The position numbers were made by a program, and so were the translations under genes. The notes beneath the pieces are model-generated. The model ran no database searches. It saw nothing but the letters and a program-made list of their open reading frames with translations, and was not told where the DNA came from. A DNA stretch of 64,000 bases from Gadus chalcogrammus (taxonomy: Eukaryota; Chordata; Actinopteri; Gadiformes; Gadidae), in NCBI RefSeq assembly GCF_026213295.1, contig NC_079415.1, positions 27,148,345-27,212,344 on the forward strand, in the 5' to 3' direction. Each line of letters starts with the position of its first letter. Within the stretch, counting starts at the first letter, position 1. This document shows, piece after piece, positions 1 through 13,961 of the stretch.

Positions 1-1868
<1,868 letters not shown>

Positions 1869-1957
1869 CCGAGCAGGGAAAGTCCCCAGTCTGGCGACCT
1901 GTGTTGTTCTGTTTGGGTCCACTGCTGCCACATATTCATAATCACGCAAACACACAC

Positions 1958-2068
<111 letters not shown>

Positions 2069-2110
2069 CATACACACACACATATACACACATACACACA
2101 CATTTACAAA

Positions 2111-5100
2111 TAGCTGACCTATTTTCAAACATACAAATTGAGAAAGTATAATTGTGTGAGTCGGTGCGTCTATGTGTCTTTGTGTATTTGTGTAAATATG
2201 CAGGAGCATCAGACCATGAATCTAACACAACATCAGGTTGTATCTATGTGTCAAATAATTGATGATCCCTGCCTCCCCAAAGGCCATCATGGAGATGAAT
2301 TCCCCTCAGCCTTCCTCTTCCTGTCCCCGGCCGTACTGGCGGCCATGTTTAATTTAGTGTGTAGAGTCCTATGGGCCGTAATACCAAGCAGAAATAAGAG
2401 GCTTTGCGATTCTATTGACCCTCTGTTGCCCCGTTGGCTGCCCAGTAAACATGGCTTGATCAGGAATGTGTGGTTTAGATATATATGCTGTAAAGTTTCC
2501 CTACTCTGTCTGCTGTATAAGCATGAATGTCTGGGAGTTCCATTTTTTTGTCTGTAACAGGGTTTCATGGGTTGTTGAAGCTCTTCAAAATTCATTAATT
2601 ATTCGTTATATCTTGTAAGCAAGGTACTTTGATTTAATTGTTTATTTGAGCGCCCTCGTGTGGCAGTTGATGGGAACGATAGTGACCGGAAATCGTAAGC
2701 TTGTCCCTTTTTGACGTTTTTCACTGGATGAACCCCCGTGTCTTTTTCTCTCTTTGTTCAAATTAACTTCACCCAAGATACATTGTATACTATTTGACAT
2801 CAATAGTTCGGCTTACGAATTGTCATTCTGTGTTTCTATTGTTCGGTCGAGTGGGGTTAGTTTGCTAAGCCAGCCTGTGTGACGGTTAGCTGCTGTGCCT
2901 CATGCTTTAGTGTTCTAAGGAAGTCCTGCACAATACATTTTTATTGTGTAAAATAAATTAAAAAAAGTTCAACAAAACTATACAATGACAGGGTAAAACA
3001 AAAAAACAGGGCGCCCTTTTTGCTTGCTTACGATTTCCACTGTGGGGCAGGAGCTGTTATGTTTCATCATCACCACCAACAACATTCTTGTGTTTGTTTG
3101 TGAACCTGAGAAAAGTTGTCAAACACTCTGCTAAGATTGAGCTGAAACAGAAGGGTTACATGTGGATGTGTGCGTGGGTGTGTGTCTGGACACAGCGCAG
3201 TAAATATAGACAACCCCAAATAGCACGTCTGGTTAAAGACAAATCCACAGGATTCTCCCTAAACCATTTAGGGTCAAGACTCATATACTTCAGAATATGT
3301 AAGGACAACATAAGAACCATCATCATGATGCTCATGTATCACACAACTATCAGCTGGGTGTAGATTGTAGATTAACCCCAGAACACTTAACAAACACATA
3401 CTGGTGATTATAAAACACAAGTAAACAAAATCGCACCAAGGTCAAGGTCATCAGTGATGGATTCAGCATTGTTGTTAAACATTAAAACAGTAATACGGTC
3501 CCTCATATCACTGCATTGTGCATCAGGCGATCATGAGATAATCATTGATTTGCTTCGGTGGGAATATGAAGTGCATAAAAAACTAAAGGCATCATAAAAA
3601 AACACTTAAATTACTGTCAATTCATTGCCGCAGCATCAATCAATGGATTTTAATGCATGAATGACGCTCCGAACTCAGCGAAAGTCGGTTAAAGTTGCAT
3701 GAGGTTGCCACTTTAACCGAGTAATGGTTTTTAGGGGTTTGACATTATGAACAACCTCAATAAACTCAAATAACAACGATGAGTTAAAAACACAGCCAAT
3801 GTTTTGTCCATTCAACTTCTTGCATGAATCTGACTTGGTTGATTGCACTACATGGATTCAATACCTGCATGTTGTGTGCAGGACTTAACCTCAGTTTGAA
3901 TTACAGTAAGAGATAACTTTTGTAGGATATAGTCTAGAACCTTCATACAGATGTTCCCCTCCTTTTGAAATTATGTGGAAGAGTGAAATCGCAAATTGGA
4001 CCATAACTTAGAAATAAAAAACGAAACATTTTAGCTCAGGCTAGCGTTGGACACACCAGCTTACAATTTCATTGTCAAAGAAACACTTCACTCTGTGTCC
4101 TTCATTCCACTTTTTTTTCTTTTTCACTCTAATTTGCGAACATTTCTATGAATAATCATTCCCTTCCAAATGTATTTCGGATCTGCGTGTTCGATCCCTT
4201 TTGCTCTTAAAGGGGACATGTCCGACTGGGCAATTTCCTAAGACAAGATACTGCTTCATACACATGCTGTGAAGAGAACCAAAATTACTGTTTAAAAGAA
4301 TTGTTGAAAGGTTAGACCATTGACATGATTGGTCTGGGGATTTGCGTTCTTCATGGATGCCTTTCGGAAAAATATCGTCAATGAACCAACCTTTATAAAA
4401 AAAAAACTGCGGAAACAGATATTTCACATATAAAACAGGACTTCTAACGTCTATCAGTAAATGGCAGTGTTTTAATGCCCCTTTAAGACATTTAATTTCC
4501 CACTGAGTTATGAAAAATGGCCTTGCCCGTTTTATGGGTCCAAGGTTATTGGGTGCTGTCAAAGTATTGTCTGACTCACACTGGACTTTGAAGGCCTCCA
4601 AGACTGTTTATGTAATAATGGGTTTCATAATGACAAACTGGACTTGAATTCCTGCAGAATGTCAGAGTTTTTGAACCGGCAACCTTGTGTGTCAAACTGA
4701 TGCTTTCATCCACACACACTGCACCCATGCATGAGTGGAACCTATTTTCTGCTGCAGTCCTGTGATTAGAGTATAAACAATGTTAGACAAACAAGCCAGC
4801 TATAATTGTTTGTAGTCAGTTGAGTTTTCACAGACATGTGTGCGTGTGTCAAAAGAAAGAGGAAAACATGCTTCATTTCTTCCTGGTCTACACACAAATT
4901 ATTTTTGAATTTTTTTGGTAAAGGTGTTGTAGAAGTCTCAACTTCACATTTAAAACTTATGATATGTTGTCTTTAAAATCACTCTCACCCACCCTACCAC
5001 TGAATGGAATGATAAAAAAAGACATTTTGTATAACGGGAAAAAATATTAATTATATATAACAGCGTAAAACAGCGGTCTAGCCAAACCCCAGAGTAGAAT

Positions 5101-6855
5101 GGTTGTGGTCAGCCAGAGTCCGTCCACACCCGTAACTTCACAGCATTGTATTTCCTCAAAGAGATGATTTTGTTTCTTCAGAGGAATGCAGTGCTATAAA
5201 TAGGCCAAAGACGACTACGGGAAATCAGGGATTTGTGTGCTAATTAAAGAGTTGAGGCTCCGAACCCTTCTGTTATAGTTCATTTTTCATAAACCTCTGT
5301 CTCCGGCGCTGTCTGACCTACTGGATGATTGACTGAATGGTTATGCTGGCTGGCTGGTTTAAACGCTAACCTTTGCCTGACCTTAAAATTGAACCAGTTG
5401 GTTTTTTGCTGAACCCAACTTCAAATATATTTGAAGTATCAGCTTTCATGATCTGAGCTCTCATCGAATATTGTGTGATGTTTTGTTAATAATTCGACAC
5501 AGATAAAATACTATGCAGTAAATAACAGGTGGAGGCCATACCCCAAAAACATTATGCATCCAGTCAGCTTCGATCCGATGTATGTCACCGATGTCGACTT
5601 TGGGTCGATTCGTGGGATCCAAAATGGACCTGTTCTATGCAAGGAAAAGCCTTGTATAACCCTAACATTAAACTATACCAAATCTAAAGTGCACCTTTTA
5701 ATGAATAATCATTATTCTCATACCATACCCCGCACACGTCCATCAGGGAGAATGATGGGAGGTCAATTTAAAAGGTTGTTAAAAACATCCAACAGGCCTA
5801 AATATTCATATAATATCAATTACAAACAAACAATTTCAACATGACCGAAAATTATTTTCATACAATCATACGAATTAGGATTTATATTGATAAATATGGG
5901 TGGACGTGAGCTTGTTAGTGTGAGCAAACACTCTTTGGGATGGTCTTTTTTAAACACTTAAAATATACTTAAATAGCACTTCAATTATTACCTTGGCCAA
6001 TTCAACGAATTATTTATAACGTGTAGAATTATAGTTATTCGGCCACACACATATTTATCATCCACTCTCAAACCGCCTGTAGGTGGCAGCAAAGTGTTAA
6101 AGTTACAATGCAACCCGATCCTAAGTATTTTTTGTTTTTCATTCTTTGTACAATAAAAATTCACATGATAGAAACGCAAAATAAAATTGACATAATTTCA
6201 AATTTATCGGTTGAATTATACAAAATGAAATCATAGAATGAGGACAGATAAAAATAAAAGAACAATCAAGAGGTTTGGGAAAAGTTACCTACAATGGTTT
6301 GAATAGCTTTTTAGTTGTAGACAATTTCACATTGCTCCTTCCCATTCATGGAATGTGTTTTTTTTGTGTTAATTTTAATTGGTGTGTGAAATTTGACCAT
6401 AACAGAATTACATTTATAAGAAATAATTAATCAATATTTTCAAAATTTCCATAATAGCACCAAATAATAGCATTTCACAGGAAAGGGTAACATCTGGGAA
6501 TATATTGTTGGCAGTAAAGTTTACACTGTGTACTGGGGGAGAAAATCTTCAGATGTGCCAGATGTAATCATATTTTCAACCCACACTCTTCAAATAATAA
6601 AAAAAAATGTACTTTTTTACTATACTTTTTTAATCAAACTACTCAAATAAATACAGACGAGGAAAGGTTCAATAATGCTAGGCTAACTGAAATCACAATG
6701 ATCACAATACACTTATCACACTCTCTAACTCTTCCTATGACGGAGCTTACACTCTTGCTCCACCTTTTGGTCCTGCAACCTTTACACAGCACAATGATTC
6801 CATCACTATTACACTCTTACATCCCCTTGTGATGCTGCAACCGCTACACAGCATG
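2111..6855. other. Intergenic, no gene seen
   Basis: About 4.7 kb of AT-rich sequence. I found no exon with flanking splice signals, no RNA gene and no transposon protein. Short open frames have no recognisable motifs. Confidence 0.5.
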
Positions 6856-6859
6856 AGTT

Positions 6860-7045
6860 TGTGGTGACCCACAATTGCTGTGTGAGACATTCACCAAGGG
6901 ACTGTACCTTTAAGGTAAACAGTTCCGGTTAACAGAGTTTCGATTTGAACTCATGTGCGAGTAACACTCGTTTGTTTTTGAAGTGGAGAGTAAAGCTGAC
7001 TCGACCCATCTCCGTCTCTTGTCTCATCATTTACATAACTCCACA
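6860..7045 (+). repeat. 5' LTR of Gypsy element
   Basis: 186 bp, beginning TGTGGTGACCC and ending CTCCACA. It matches the 3' LTR at 11098-11283 apart from roughly three substitutions. It is unusually short for an LTR, and its internal promoter was not identified with confidence. Confidence 0.93.
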
Positions 7046-7047
7046 AT

Positions 7048-7066
7048 TGGTGACCCCCGACGCGAG
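7048..7066 (+). promoter_or_regulatory. Primer binding site
   Basis: TGGTGACCCCCGACGCGAG lies 2 bp after the 5' LTR. A TGG start complementary to a tRNA CCA tail is the expected priming signal for minus-strand synthesis. The particular tRNA cannot be assigned here. Confidence 0.65.
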
Positions 7067-7083
7067 TTGGATACGACTGTAAA

Positions 7084-7875
7084 ATGTTTCACATCGACGG
7101 TGATAACAACGCGCCCGCCGCGGTGCCGGCCGCCGCTGGCGGTGCGGCTATCGACGCGGCTAACGTCGGCGCTATCTATGCTGCCACCGTCAAGTTACCG
7201 GACTTCTGGCAGAACAACCCACGGTCGTGGTTCCAGCATATCGAAGCCCAGTTCCAGCTGAGAGGAATAACACAGGACGTGACTAAGTATTTCCCCGTGG
7301 TAGCAGCCTTAGATGCCTCGACGACGGCCAGGTGTATGGCGCGGTTGGAGGCTCCTCCAGCTGTCGGCAAGTACGACGCGCTCAAGGCGTTTCTCGTGAA
7401 CCTTTTTGAACTGTCGGAGCTGGAGAAGGCGGACCGCCTGCTTTCCCTGAACGGCCTGGGCGACGGCAAGCCGTCCGAGTTGATGGAGAGGATGCTGGCA
7501 GTGAAGGGCTCGGCGGATCCCTCCTTCCTTTTCGCCCACATCTTCCTGCGGCAGCTTCCAGCACCCGTGCGCACCGCACTGGCCAGCTCACCCCTCTTTG
7601 CCTCCAAGGACTACCGGGCGGTGGCTGTAGAGGCCGACAGGATTTTCCTCGCCAACAGGCAGCAGTTTGTTCATGCGCTGTTGCCCCCCCAGCACACATC
7701 GGCCCCGTTTCTGCCGCAGGGGTACGACCCGGACACCGCAGCCGCTGTGACCGCCCGCCGACAGCATGACGACGGGTGTTGTTACTACCACACCAGGTTC
7801 GGGGCCAAAGCCAAGCAGTGTCGCCAGCCTTGCAGTTTTGGGGCCCCGGGAAAAGCCCGGGCCAGCGCTCATTAA
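7084..7875 (+). CDS. gag: Gag of Ty3/Gypsy element
   Basis: This 263-residue frame starts at the first ATG after the primer site. An Ala-rich N-terminus leads into a capsid-type region with LPDFWQNNPRSWFQHIEAQF near residues 39-58, typical of Gypsy Gag. Near the C-terminus is a Cys/His cluster (CCYYH...C...C) that could be an atypical nucleic-acid-binding knuckle; a canonical CCHC knuckle is absent. The family assembles the particle that packages element RNA. Its last 100 bp overlap the pol frame, which lies in the -1 frame, and a frameshift signal is present in the overlap. Confidence 0.9.
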   Translation: MFHIDGDNNAPAAVPAAAGGAAIDAANVGAIYAATVKLPDFWQNNPRSWFQHIEAQFQLRGITQDVTKYFPVVAALDASTTARCMARLEAPPAVGKYDALKAFLVNLFELSELEKADRLLSLNGLGDGKPSELMERMLAVKGSADPSFLFAHIFLRQLPAPVRTALASSPLFASKDYRAVAVEADRIFLANRQQFVHALLPPQHTSAPFLPQGYDPDTAAAVTARRQHDDGCCYYHTRFGAKAKQCRQPCSFGAPGKARASAH

Positions 7876-10800
7876 CAGCTGTGAGCGCTGGTCGGGACTG
7901 CAGGCTGTTGTTCGTCACTGACACCTTGTCCGGCCGGCGGCTGCTGGTCGATTCTGGGGCTCAGCGCAGCATCCTGCCGGCAACGCCTGTGGACACTATG
8001 GCTGGCGGCCATGGCCCCCTGATGGACGCCGCCAACGGCACACCCATTCGTACCTACGGCACGAGGTATGTGGATGTGTGTTTCGGCGGCCGGCGTTTTG
8101 GTTGGGATTTCGTCATGGCTGCCGTGTCTACGCCACTCCTGGGGGCGGATTTCCTCTGCGCATACAGGCTGCTGGTGGATGTTACCAACTGCCGCCTGAT
8201 CGACGCCCTCTCCTTTGCTTCGTTACCCTGCACGCTGGGGGGGGTGGGGGGGCTTTGTCTTGCGAACACGTTTGCCACCGGGGACCTGTATCAACGCCTG
8301 CTGGCTGAGTTTCCTGACATCACCACGCCAACGTTTTCATCGGCTGTGGCTAAGCATGGTGTGGAGCACTACATCACCACGGTTGGCCCCCCGGTCTATG
8401 CACGGGCCCGCCGCCTGGACTCTGCCAAGCTTGCGATCGCCAGGGAGGAGTTCGCCACCATGGAGCGCCTCGGCATCGTACGCCGTTCCAAAAGTCCGTG
8501 GGCCTCCCCCCTGCACATGGTGACCAAGGCTGATGGCGGTTGGCGTCCGTGTGGTGATTTCCGTCGCTTGAATAACGCCACCACCCCTGACCGGTACCCG
8601 GTACCGCACATTCAGGATTTCACCGCCCACCTGGCTGGCGCCGCCGTCTTTTCAAAGGTGGACCTGGTACGCGGTTACCATCAGGTGCCCGTCCGCCCGC
8701 AGGATGTCCCCAAGACGGCGGTCATCACGCCCTTTGGACTTTTTGAATTCCTGAGGATGCCTTTCGGCCTCAAGGGTGCAGCGCAGACGTTCCAGCGCCT
8801 CATGGATTCTGTGCTGCTGGACATGCCGTTCCTGTTCGTCTATCTGGATGACATCCTCATTGCCAGTGCGTCCGCGGACGACCACCTGACGCATCTACGG
8901 CAGCTGTTCGGTCGGCTCAGTGAGCATGGTCTCATTGTCAACCCGGCCAAGTGCGAGTTTGGCCGGTCATCCATCACCTTCCTCGGCCACCACGTCACTC
9001 CGCAGGGGGCGGTTCCCCTCCCGGCCAAGGTGGACGCCATCGCCAGTTTCCCACGTCCGCGCACTGTGAAGTCCCTGCAGGAGTTCCTGGGCATGGTGAA
9101 CTTCTATAACCGTTTCCTTCCCCATGCGGCCCAGCTCATGCGACCCTTGTACAACGCCTTGCGGGGCAGGAAGCCTGCAGACGTGTTGGATTGGTCCACG
9201 GAAATGACGGCTGCCTTCGATGCTGCCAAAACCGCGTTGGCCAACGCTGCTCTGCTGGCGCACCCGTCTCCGACCGCCCCTGTTGCTCTTACTACGGACG
9301 CCTCTGATTACGCCGTGGGGGCTGTGTGTGAGCAGTGGGTGGGCGGAGCCTGGCAACTGCTCGCCTTTTTCAGCAGGAAGCTCCGCGACAACGAGAGGAA
9401 ATACAGCGCTTTCGACAGGGAGCTCCTGGCTCTTTTCCTCGCCACCCGTCATTTCCGCTTCCTGTTGGAGGGCCGTCGGTTCACGGCTTTTGTTGACCAC
9501 AAGCCGCTGACGTTCGCCATGGCCAAGTCTTCGGAGCCATGGTCTGGTCGACAGCAGCGTCAGCTCTCCGCCATCTCGGAGTACACCACTGACGTTCAGC
9601 ATGTGGCCGGCAAAGACAATTTTGTAGCCGACTGCCTCTCTCGGGTGGTTATTGGTTCCGTCCACTTGGGCCTCGACTACGCAGCTATGGCTGGGGATCA
9701 GGCTATTGACTCTGAGGTGCAGGCCTACAGGACAGCCCCCACGGCACTCCTCATGGAGGACGTGGTGTTTGGCACGGCCAACACTGCGCTCCTCTGCGAC
9801 GTCTCTACTGGCCAACCGCGCCCCATGGTGCCTGCTGGCTGGAGGCGTAAGGTTTTCGACACGATCCACAGCCTTTCCCACCCAGGGGTGAAGGCCTCTG
9901 CCAACTCGTGGGGGCCAAGTTCGTCTGGCCGGGCCTGACGAGCATGAGCTGCTGTCTGTGTGGCGTGCCAGCATGTGAAGGTGACTCGGCATACCAAAGC
10001 CCCCTTGGCACTCTTCAAAGCGCCGGAGAGGCGTTTCGACCACGTGAATGTGGACCTGGTGGGCCCGCTTTCACCCTCCCGTGGTTACACCTACCTCCTC
10101 ACCATGGTGGACCGGACCACCAGGTGGCCAGAAGTGGTTCCCCTGTCCTCCACTACAGCAGCTGAGGTGGGCCGGGCGTTCGTTATGGCTTGGGTGGCCC
10201 GTTTCGGCACACCGTCAGACATTTCCTCAGACCGGGGGCCGCAGTTCACGTCGGAGCTTTGGACTGCGGTCGCCGGGGTCCTGGGGGTGAAGGTCCACCG
10301 CACCACAGCCTATAACCCACAGAGCAATGGGCTTTGCGAGCGGTTTCATCGGGACATGAAGGCCGCGCTCAGGGCCAGCCTTACGGGCGGCGACTGGGCT
10401 GACCGCCTCCCATGGGTTATGCTGGGCCTTCGCTCCGCCCCCAAGGACGATCTTCAGGCCTCGTCGGCAGAGCTGGTGTACGGCCAGCCCCTGCGCGTCC
10501 CTGGGGAGTTTCTTCCGGACGCCACGGCCCCGTGGTCGGCTGCCTCCCATCGTGCTGCGTCCCGGGACATTGCGGACGCTTTCATTCCCGTTCCGACGTC
10601 TCGCCATGGCCTCCCCCGGTCCTACGTTCCCAGGGATTTACCGTCGGCCAAGTACGTCTTCATCCGCCACGATGGCCACCGTACCCCGCTGCGGCCCCCC
10701 TACGATGGGCCCTTCCGCGTCTTGGAGGGTGGGCCTAAGAAATTTGTTGTGGATATGGGGGGCAGGCCTGAGCGGGTGGATATAGACCGGCTCAAGCCTG

Positions 10801-10976
10801 CTCATGTGGATGTTGGCGAACCGCTCCAGCTGGCTCAGCCCCCGCGGCGGGGGCGCCCGCCTGCGGCAGCCTCGACCCCTAATCCTGCGGCGGCCTCGAC
10901 ACCTGCTCCTGCCTCTTGCCCTTCTCCCGTTAGACGCAGCCGTTCTGGCCGCCTGGTCCGCCCCCCTAGGCGTTGA
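7776..10976 (+). pseudogene. pol: Pol polyprotein of Ty3/Gypsy element, disrupted
   Basis: The frame overlaps gag and runs through an aspartic protease (DSGA at 7950-7961), reverse transcriptase (MPFGL, then YLDD at 8841-8852), RNase H (TTDAS near 9290-9304) and integrase (DLVGP near 10053, DRGPQF near 10230, Glu in CERFH near 10340). A TGA at 9936-9938 ends the first part; the integrase continues in the same frame from about 9960. Between about 9907 and 9957 the expected reading switches frame and back, which fits two small compensating indels in the integrase zinc-binding region. This copy should not make full-length Pol. A Pro-rich tail ends at a TGA at 10974-10976. Confidence 0.9.
7848..7909 (+). 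promoter_or_regulatory. Predicted -1 ribosomal frameshift signal (gag-pol)
   Basis: The heptamer GGGAAAA at 7848-7854 sits in gag phase as G GGA AAA, the X XXY YYZ pattern for -1 slippage. Seven bases later a perfect 10-bp stem forms (7862-7871 with 7882-7891) whose loop holds the gag stop codon. Loop bases AACAGC (7874-7879) are complementary to GCTGTT (7904-7909), allowing a pseudoknot. Slippage moves ribosomes into the pol frame, which is exactly -1 to gag. The structure is inferred from base complementarity and not folded. Confidence 0.8.
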
Positions 10977-11097
10977 TTTTTCTAGGGACTGTTTTGTACT
11001 AGTGTATTCTGTTTAACGCTAGTGGGTGTCCGATGTTCTCTGTGTTTTACCTGTTCGGTCTGGACCTGTTGGTTTGGGTGAATTCTGGGGGGGCCTG

Positions 11098-11283
11098 TGT
11101 GGTGACCCACAATTGCTGTGTGAGACATTCACCAAGGGACTGTACCTTTAAGGTAAACAGTTCCGGTTAACGGAGTTTCGATTTCAACTCATGTGCGAGT
11201 AACACTCGTTTGTTTTTGAAGTGGAGAGTAAAGCTGACTCGACCCATCTCCGTCTCTTGTCTAATCATTTACATAACTCCACA
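11098..11283 (+). repeat. 3' LTR of Gypsy element
   Basis: 186 bp, near identical to the 5' LTR. It is preceded by a G-rich run (TGGGGGGGCC) that serves as the polypurine tract, and followed by the AGTT target duplication. Confidence 0.93.
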
Positions 11284-11287
11284 AGTT

Positions 11288-13237
11288 CATGTTAATGATC
11301 ATCATTATGTTCTTCAACTATTCTTATCTTATTCTCAAATGTTCCTTCATTCTTAGCTAACTAGCTAGCTAGCTGGATAACTCTGTTGGCATTCCTATTT
11401 ATTGTGCTCTGTCCACGTAAAAATATAGATAAATAAAAAAAACTCCCTTTCAGCTTCTCATGTCTCTCATTCTTCTAAAAAAATCAAAATAACTTTTTAG
11501 TGAGCAGTTATTCTCATACTTTAACTTGCATTACATTGTAATATAATGATTGTGTTGACTGTACTGATTATCTCATAAGATACACATACTGCCCTCTACA
11601 AGATAAATCCAACCCTCACAGGTCATTTTCCCCACCACACGTGTGTTAATTTATTAGGAGCCTATAGACATTAAGAATGTTGTAAAGAGTTCAACACAAG
11701 GTCGACAATGTTGTTTTTGCTGATGGGTGTAATTTTGTAGTCTTGTTTCAACAATTGCAGGTTGGGGTCGTGCCGCAGAAATACAGGTGCACTTAGGTTC
11801 AAAGTTGAGCCGGTTGTCAGAATTGAAAAGACAGAAACATCTTGAACGTCTGGCAATTGCATCTGGAATAACTCAAAGTGGGTAAAGTAGCCAGCCAGAT
11901 TGAAAGAGTGAAGGAAGCGTGAGAATAGACAAACTGCAGCCAGCCAGAGCAAAGTGTATAAAGATCAATGAAGTATGACAATCTGACCTAATCATTAAAT
12001 TCACTCAAACCCTGTTTCAAGCTGAAACATACGTCCTTAATGAGCATCATTTATACTAATAACATCTGTATAAAATCTCAACTAATTACATAATACTAAA
12101 TAATAATAATAAATATGGTAGGACATTGTAGACATATGTAGACATCAGGATGGGAGATGGAAGGACATGATGTAATAAATGGCCGTACCTACTAAAAAGC
12201 ATAGTGAATTGAGTAAACGACTTATTACCGCATAATTACTATTGAACAGGTCCAAGTACCAGGTTGATGAAACATGGAACCAAATTTGGCTGAAATGTGT
12301 GTAAACCAAATAATTAAACTTAACAACTTTTTGTTGTTTTCAGAGCTGAAAGATGACGGCATAAATAACGACATTAGTGGCACCTGAAGCTGCCACTCAA
12401 ACTAGCATGATCTGAGTGACATAAATTCAGAATCAGAATTTGATGTAAAACTCTTTGGGATAGTTGTAGAGCAAGCGATAAACCATCTTGGGGCATCGCT
12501 GGAATGAGTGACAAGTTGTTCCCGTCGTGGGAGAGGAGCCCTTGAGATTAGGTGTCCATCACGTACAAATACTGTGATGGATTGACAGAGAGAAGGGGAG
12601 GACACACAGCTCTGCCTGGACAAATCGTATCATCTAATGAAAACTCGTTAATATTACTACCAAGTCGAACTTTGTGTGCACAAAAAGAGTTGTTACCATC
12701 TTACATACACACATACAAATAATGCTTTTTTAATGGTATTGTGAACAGAGTAAAGAAAATAGGGTTAGGGTTAGATACAAATAAACAGATATAAATGAAC
12801 GTAGTGACTCTTATGCAGGCTTGCTAATGATTTGCACACAATCCTCAAGTCATCTGAAAGGTTAACCTGAACAACAGTTGTCAGTTGTAACTTTTTCATC
12901 TGCCTATTATTCCCTCAACGTGTATTTCACGTGTATTCCTACCTTTAATAAAATGAGCGATGCTAAGGATGGCACTATGTACGGCAAGTTAATCTCGAAC
13001 CTCATAATTACACCCAAAAACCGCAAGTATTTCAAAATTTTACCTGAGAATTTGTAAAAAACTGAATTTACGTAATTTTATCAGACAATCGCCCACCCCA
13101 GCATGATTACAGAAAAAAAATGGTACCTGCAGGTGACATCTCTACGATATTATTGTGTTATGGCGATTATCCTTGGTTGGTCCTTTGAAAACAATTTGTC
13201 GTTGTCTCTCATCTCTGTCCAGTTAATTATGCACCCT
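11288..13237. other. Intergenic, no gene seen
   Basis: AT-rich sequence. The minus-strand open frames at 11671-11952 and 12402-12623 have no recognisable domain or splice context. I would not call a gene here. Confidence 0.5.
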
Positions 13238-13961
13238 GGGTCCTCATTACAGAAAAAATCCTAACTTCTTATTCTAACGTAAGTTAGGGACTCAAAGATA
13301 GGAAAAAATCCTAACTTCCTATAACAGAAGCAGTCCCTAACCCATTTCCTATCTTATCTTTGGCCTCCTATCTTATCTTAACTAAGGTAATCCTAACTGT
13401 TCTTTCAATCAGATTTTTTCGATCAGCAATCGTCAGCTTTTGTCTGTTTGTGCACCCAGAATGTGCATGAGATGAATAGAACAAGTCACTTTTAACGTTA
13501 ACAGAGACTGTTGATAAAGGATTTTTGTTAATAACGGCAAGCTAGTAGCACTAGTACTACGGTCATGGCGGGTATTGGGGCATAGCCTACAGAGAACAAG
13601 AAGAGGAGTAATAAAGTAGTAAAGTAATTCATTACTTTAGTACTTATGCGGGCTCGGTAGCCTTTCAGCCATTACATTTCTGTGGTGATGTTCCTCGTCT
13701 GCTGCCATTTTTTCCAGCTAATGACAGTTATTTTGAATTTAGGGCAGGGTGCATGGCCACCTAACTTAGGGATTCTAACATAGGAAATTCCTAACTTAGG
13801 ATAGTTCTGTAATGGCTTAATTTCCTAACTTAAGATAAGATAGGATTTCGTCCTAAGTTAAGTAAGGAAACCTCCTTCTGTAATACCAAAACCTCTAAAT
13901 GCCTTCCTATCTTAAGATAGGATAGGATTTCAGAGTTAGGAATTTTCTGTAATGAGGCCCC
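13238..13961. mobile_element. Palindromic MITE-like element
   Basis: The left end GGGTCCTCATTACAGAAAA is matched in inverted orientation by TTTTCTGTAATGAGGCCCC at the right end. The interior is full of short palindromic variants of CCTATCTTAAGATAGG and CCTAACTTAGG. TGCA occurs just outside both ends. There is no coding capacity, so it would be non-autonomous; the superfamily is not assigned. Confidence 0.7.

Larger units (their letters stand above)
6860..11283 (+). mobile_element. Ty3/Gypsy LTR retrotransposon, near complete
   Basis: The 4.4-kb element has two 186-bp LTRs (TGT...ACA), a primer binding site, gag, pol in the order protease-RT-RNase H-integrase, and a purine-rich tract before the 3' LTR. 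AGTT flanks both sides (6856-6859 and 11284-11287), a likely 4-bp target duplication. The LTRs differ at about three positions by eye, so insertion is recent. Base composition is markedly GC-richer than the AT-rich flanks. The domain order RT before integrase places it in Ty3/Gypsy. I see no env gene and no obvious chromodomain. The copy is defective because pol is disrupted at the start of the integrase. Confidence 0.95.

Noticed and set aside
7176..10607. Several long minus-strand open frames (up to 358 residues)
   Set aside because: They are antisense shadows of GC-rich gag and pol, which have clear domain motifs on the + strand.
9960..10976. Integrase as a separate domesticated gene
   Set aside because: It lies between matching LTRs in the pol frame, and the stop before it is explained by local indels, so it is part of the broken pol.
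12762..12780. GGGTTAGGGTTAG, a telomere-like string (also near 54880)
   Set aside because: Only about two units; too short to be an interstitial telomere array.
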